Shown here piece by piece: positions 22,804 to 22,878 of a DNA stretch of 22,878 nt; positions within the stretch are counted from its first letter, which is position 1; every line of letters begins with the position of its first letter. The notes beneath the pieces were generated by a model. That model did no database searches, had not been told where the DNA came from, and saw nothing but the letters and a program-made list of their open reading frames with translations. Source of the stretch: Capronia americana (taxonomy: Eukaryota; Ascomycota; Eurotiomycetes; Chaetothyriales; Herpotrichiellaceae); NCBI GenBank assembly GCA_016110215.1, contig JADWQD010000038.1, forward strand, positions 1-22,878, given 5' to 3'. The translations under genes were made by a program, and so were the position numbers.

Positions 22804-22878
22804 CAGTACCCGGACAAAAGTCACCGCCACTAGCCACTTTTACACCAAAACTCGGTGTTTTAGCTGCACCACAACACT
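22804..22878 (+). mobile_element. Putative left end of a pogo/Fot1-type DNA transposon
   Basis: After a TA dinucleotide (22802-22803) the sequence CAGTACCCGGACAAAAGTCA CC begins, followed by GCCACTAGCCACTTTTACAC and CAAAACTCGGTGTTTTAGC. Terminal inverted repeats of many ascomycete Tc1-mariner/pogo elements have this CAGTxCCCGGxCAAAAGT form next to a TA target. The transposase and right end are off-window, so this is recognition from memory. Confidence 0.45.

Noticed and set aside
1..22878. tRNA, rRNA, CRISPR array, riboswitch
   Set aside because: No cloverleaf with a GGTTCGANNC box, no rRNA-like conserved stretch, and no spacer-separated identical repeats were found. All arrays here are contiguous or have related spacers.

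Overview
The window looks like nuclear DNA of a filamentous ascomycete (Pezizomycotina). Four lines of evidence support this. (1) Several introns of 51-67 nt have fungal signals: GTRAGN- or GTACGT-type donors, CTAAC/CTGAC/CTCAC branch sites and a pyrimidine-poor AG. (2) There are remnants of fungal protein families: a linoleate diol synthase-type haem dioxygenase, a P450, a fungus-specific Myb-like domain and the alpha/beta-hydrolase domain found at the N terminus of fungal NLR proteins. (3) Kozak-like ATG contexts occur. (4) The right end resembles the terminal repeat of a fungal pogo/Fot1 transposon. No tRNA, rRNA or CRISPR was seen. No gene is a complete member of a well-known family, so most gene calls are hypothetical. 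Start and stop positions given for spliced genes span their introns.

Layout. 1-119 is an 11-bp minisatellite. 120-1873 holds two spliced gene models, with the second broken by a stop, plus a Ser/Pro-rich ORF. 1965-2216 is the first of six clusters of a GGTACC-rich hairpin repeat. 2250-3880 has small hypothetical genes and a three-exon gene. 3982-6740 is dominated by tandem repeats around a fragment of an NLR-type hydrolase, which is bracketed by a 63-bp direct repeat. 7143-8609 is a mosaic of gene fragments (dioxygenase, Myb-like, P450, others). 8855-10800 is mostly minisatellites. 10774-13580 has hypothetical ORFs and more hairpin repeats. 13910-17050 is a block with different codon habits, mainly AGA/AGG for Arg, that I read as a decayed DNA-virus-like insertion; its clearest element is an RNA polymerase beta-prime core carrying the catalytic DFDGD motif. 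17014-17419 is a spliced gene that begins inside the end of that block. 18336-22525 carries larger hypothetical ORFs, and 22804-22878 is the putative transposon end.

I see no operating pathway. The window reads as a gene-poor, repeat-driven accessory region in which gene fragments, a virus-like insertion and minisatellites are interleaved. The most unusual architecture is gene fragments flanked by 60-75-bp direct repeats (hydrolase fragment, polymerase fragment), together with hairpin-repeat clusters in opposite orientation on either side of the virus-like block. All family names rest on motif recognition by eye, without database searches.
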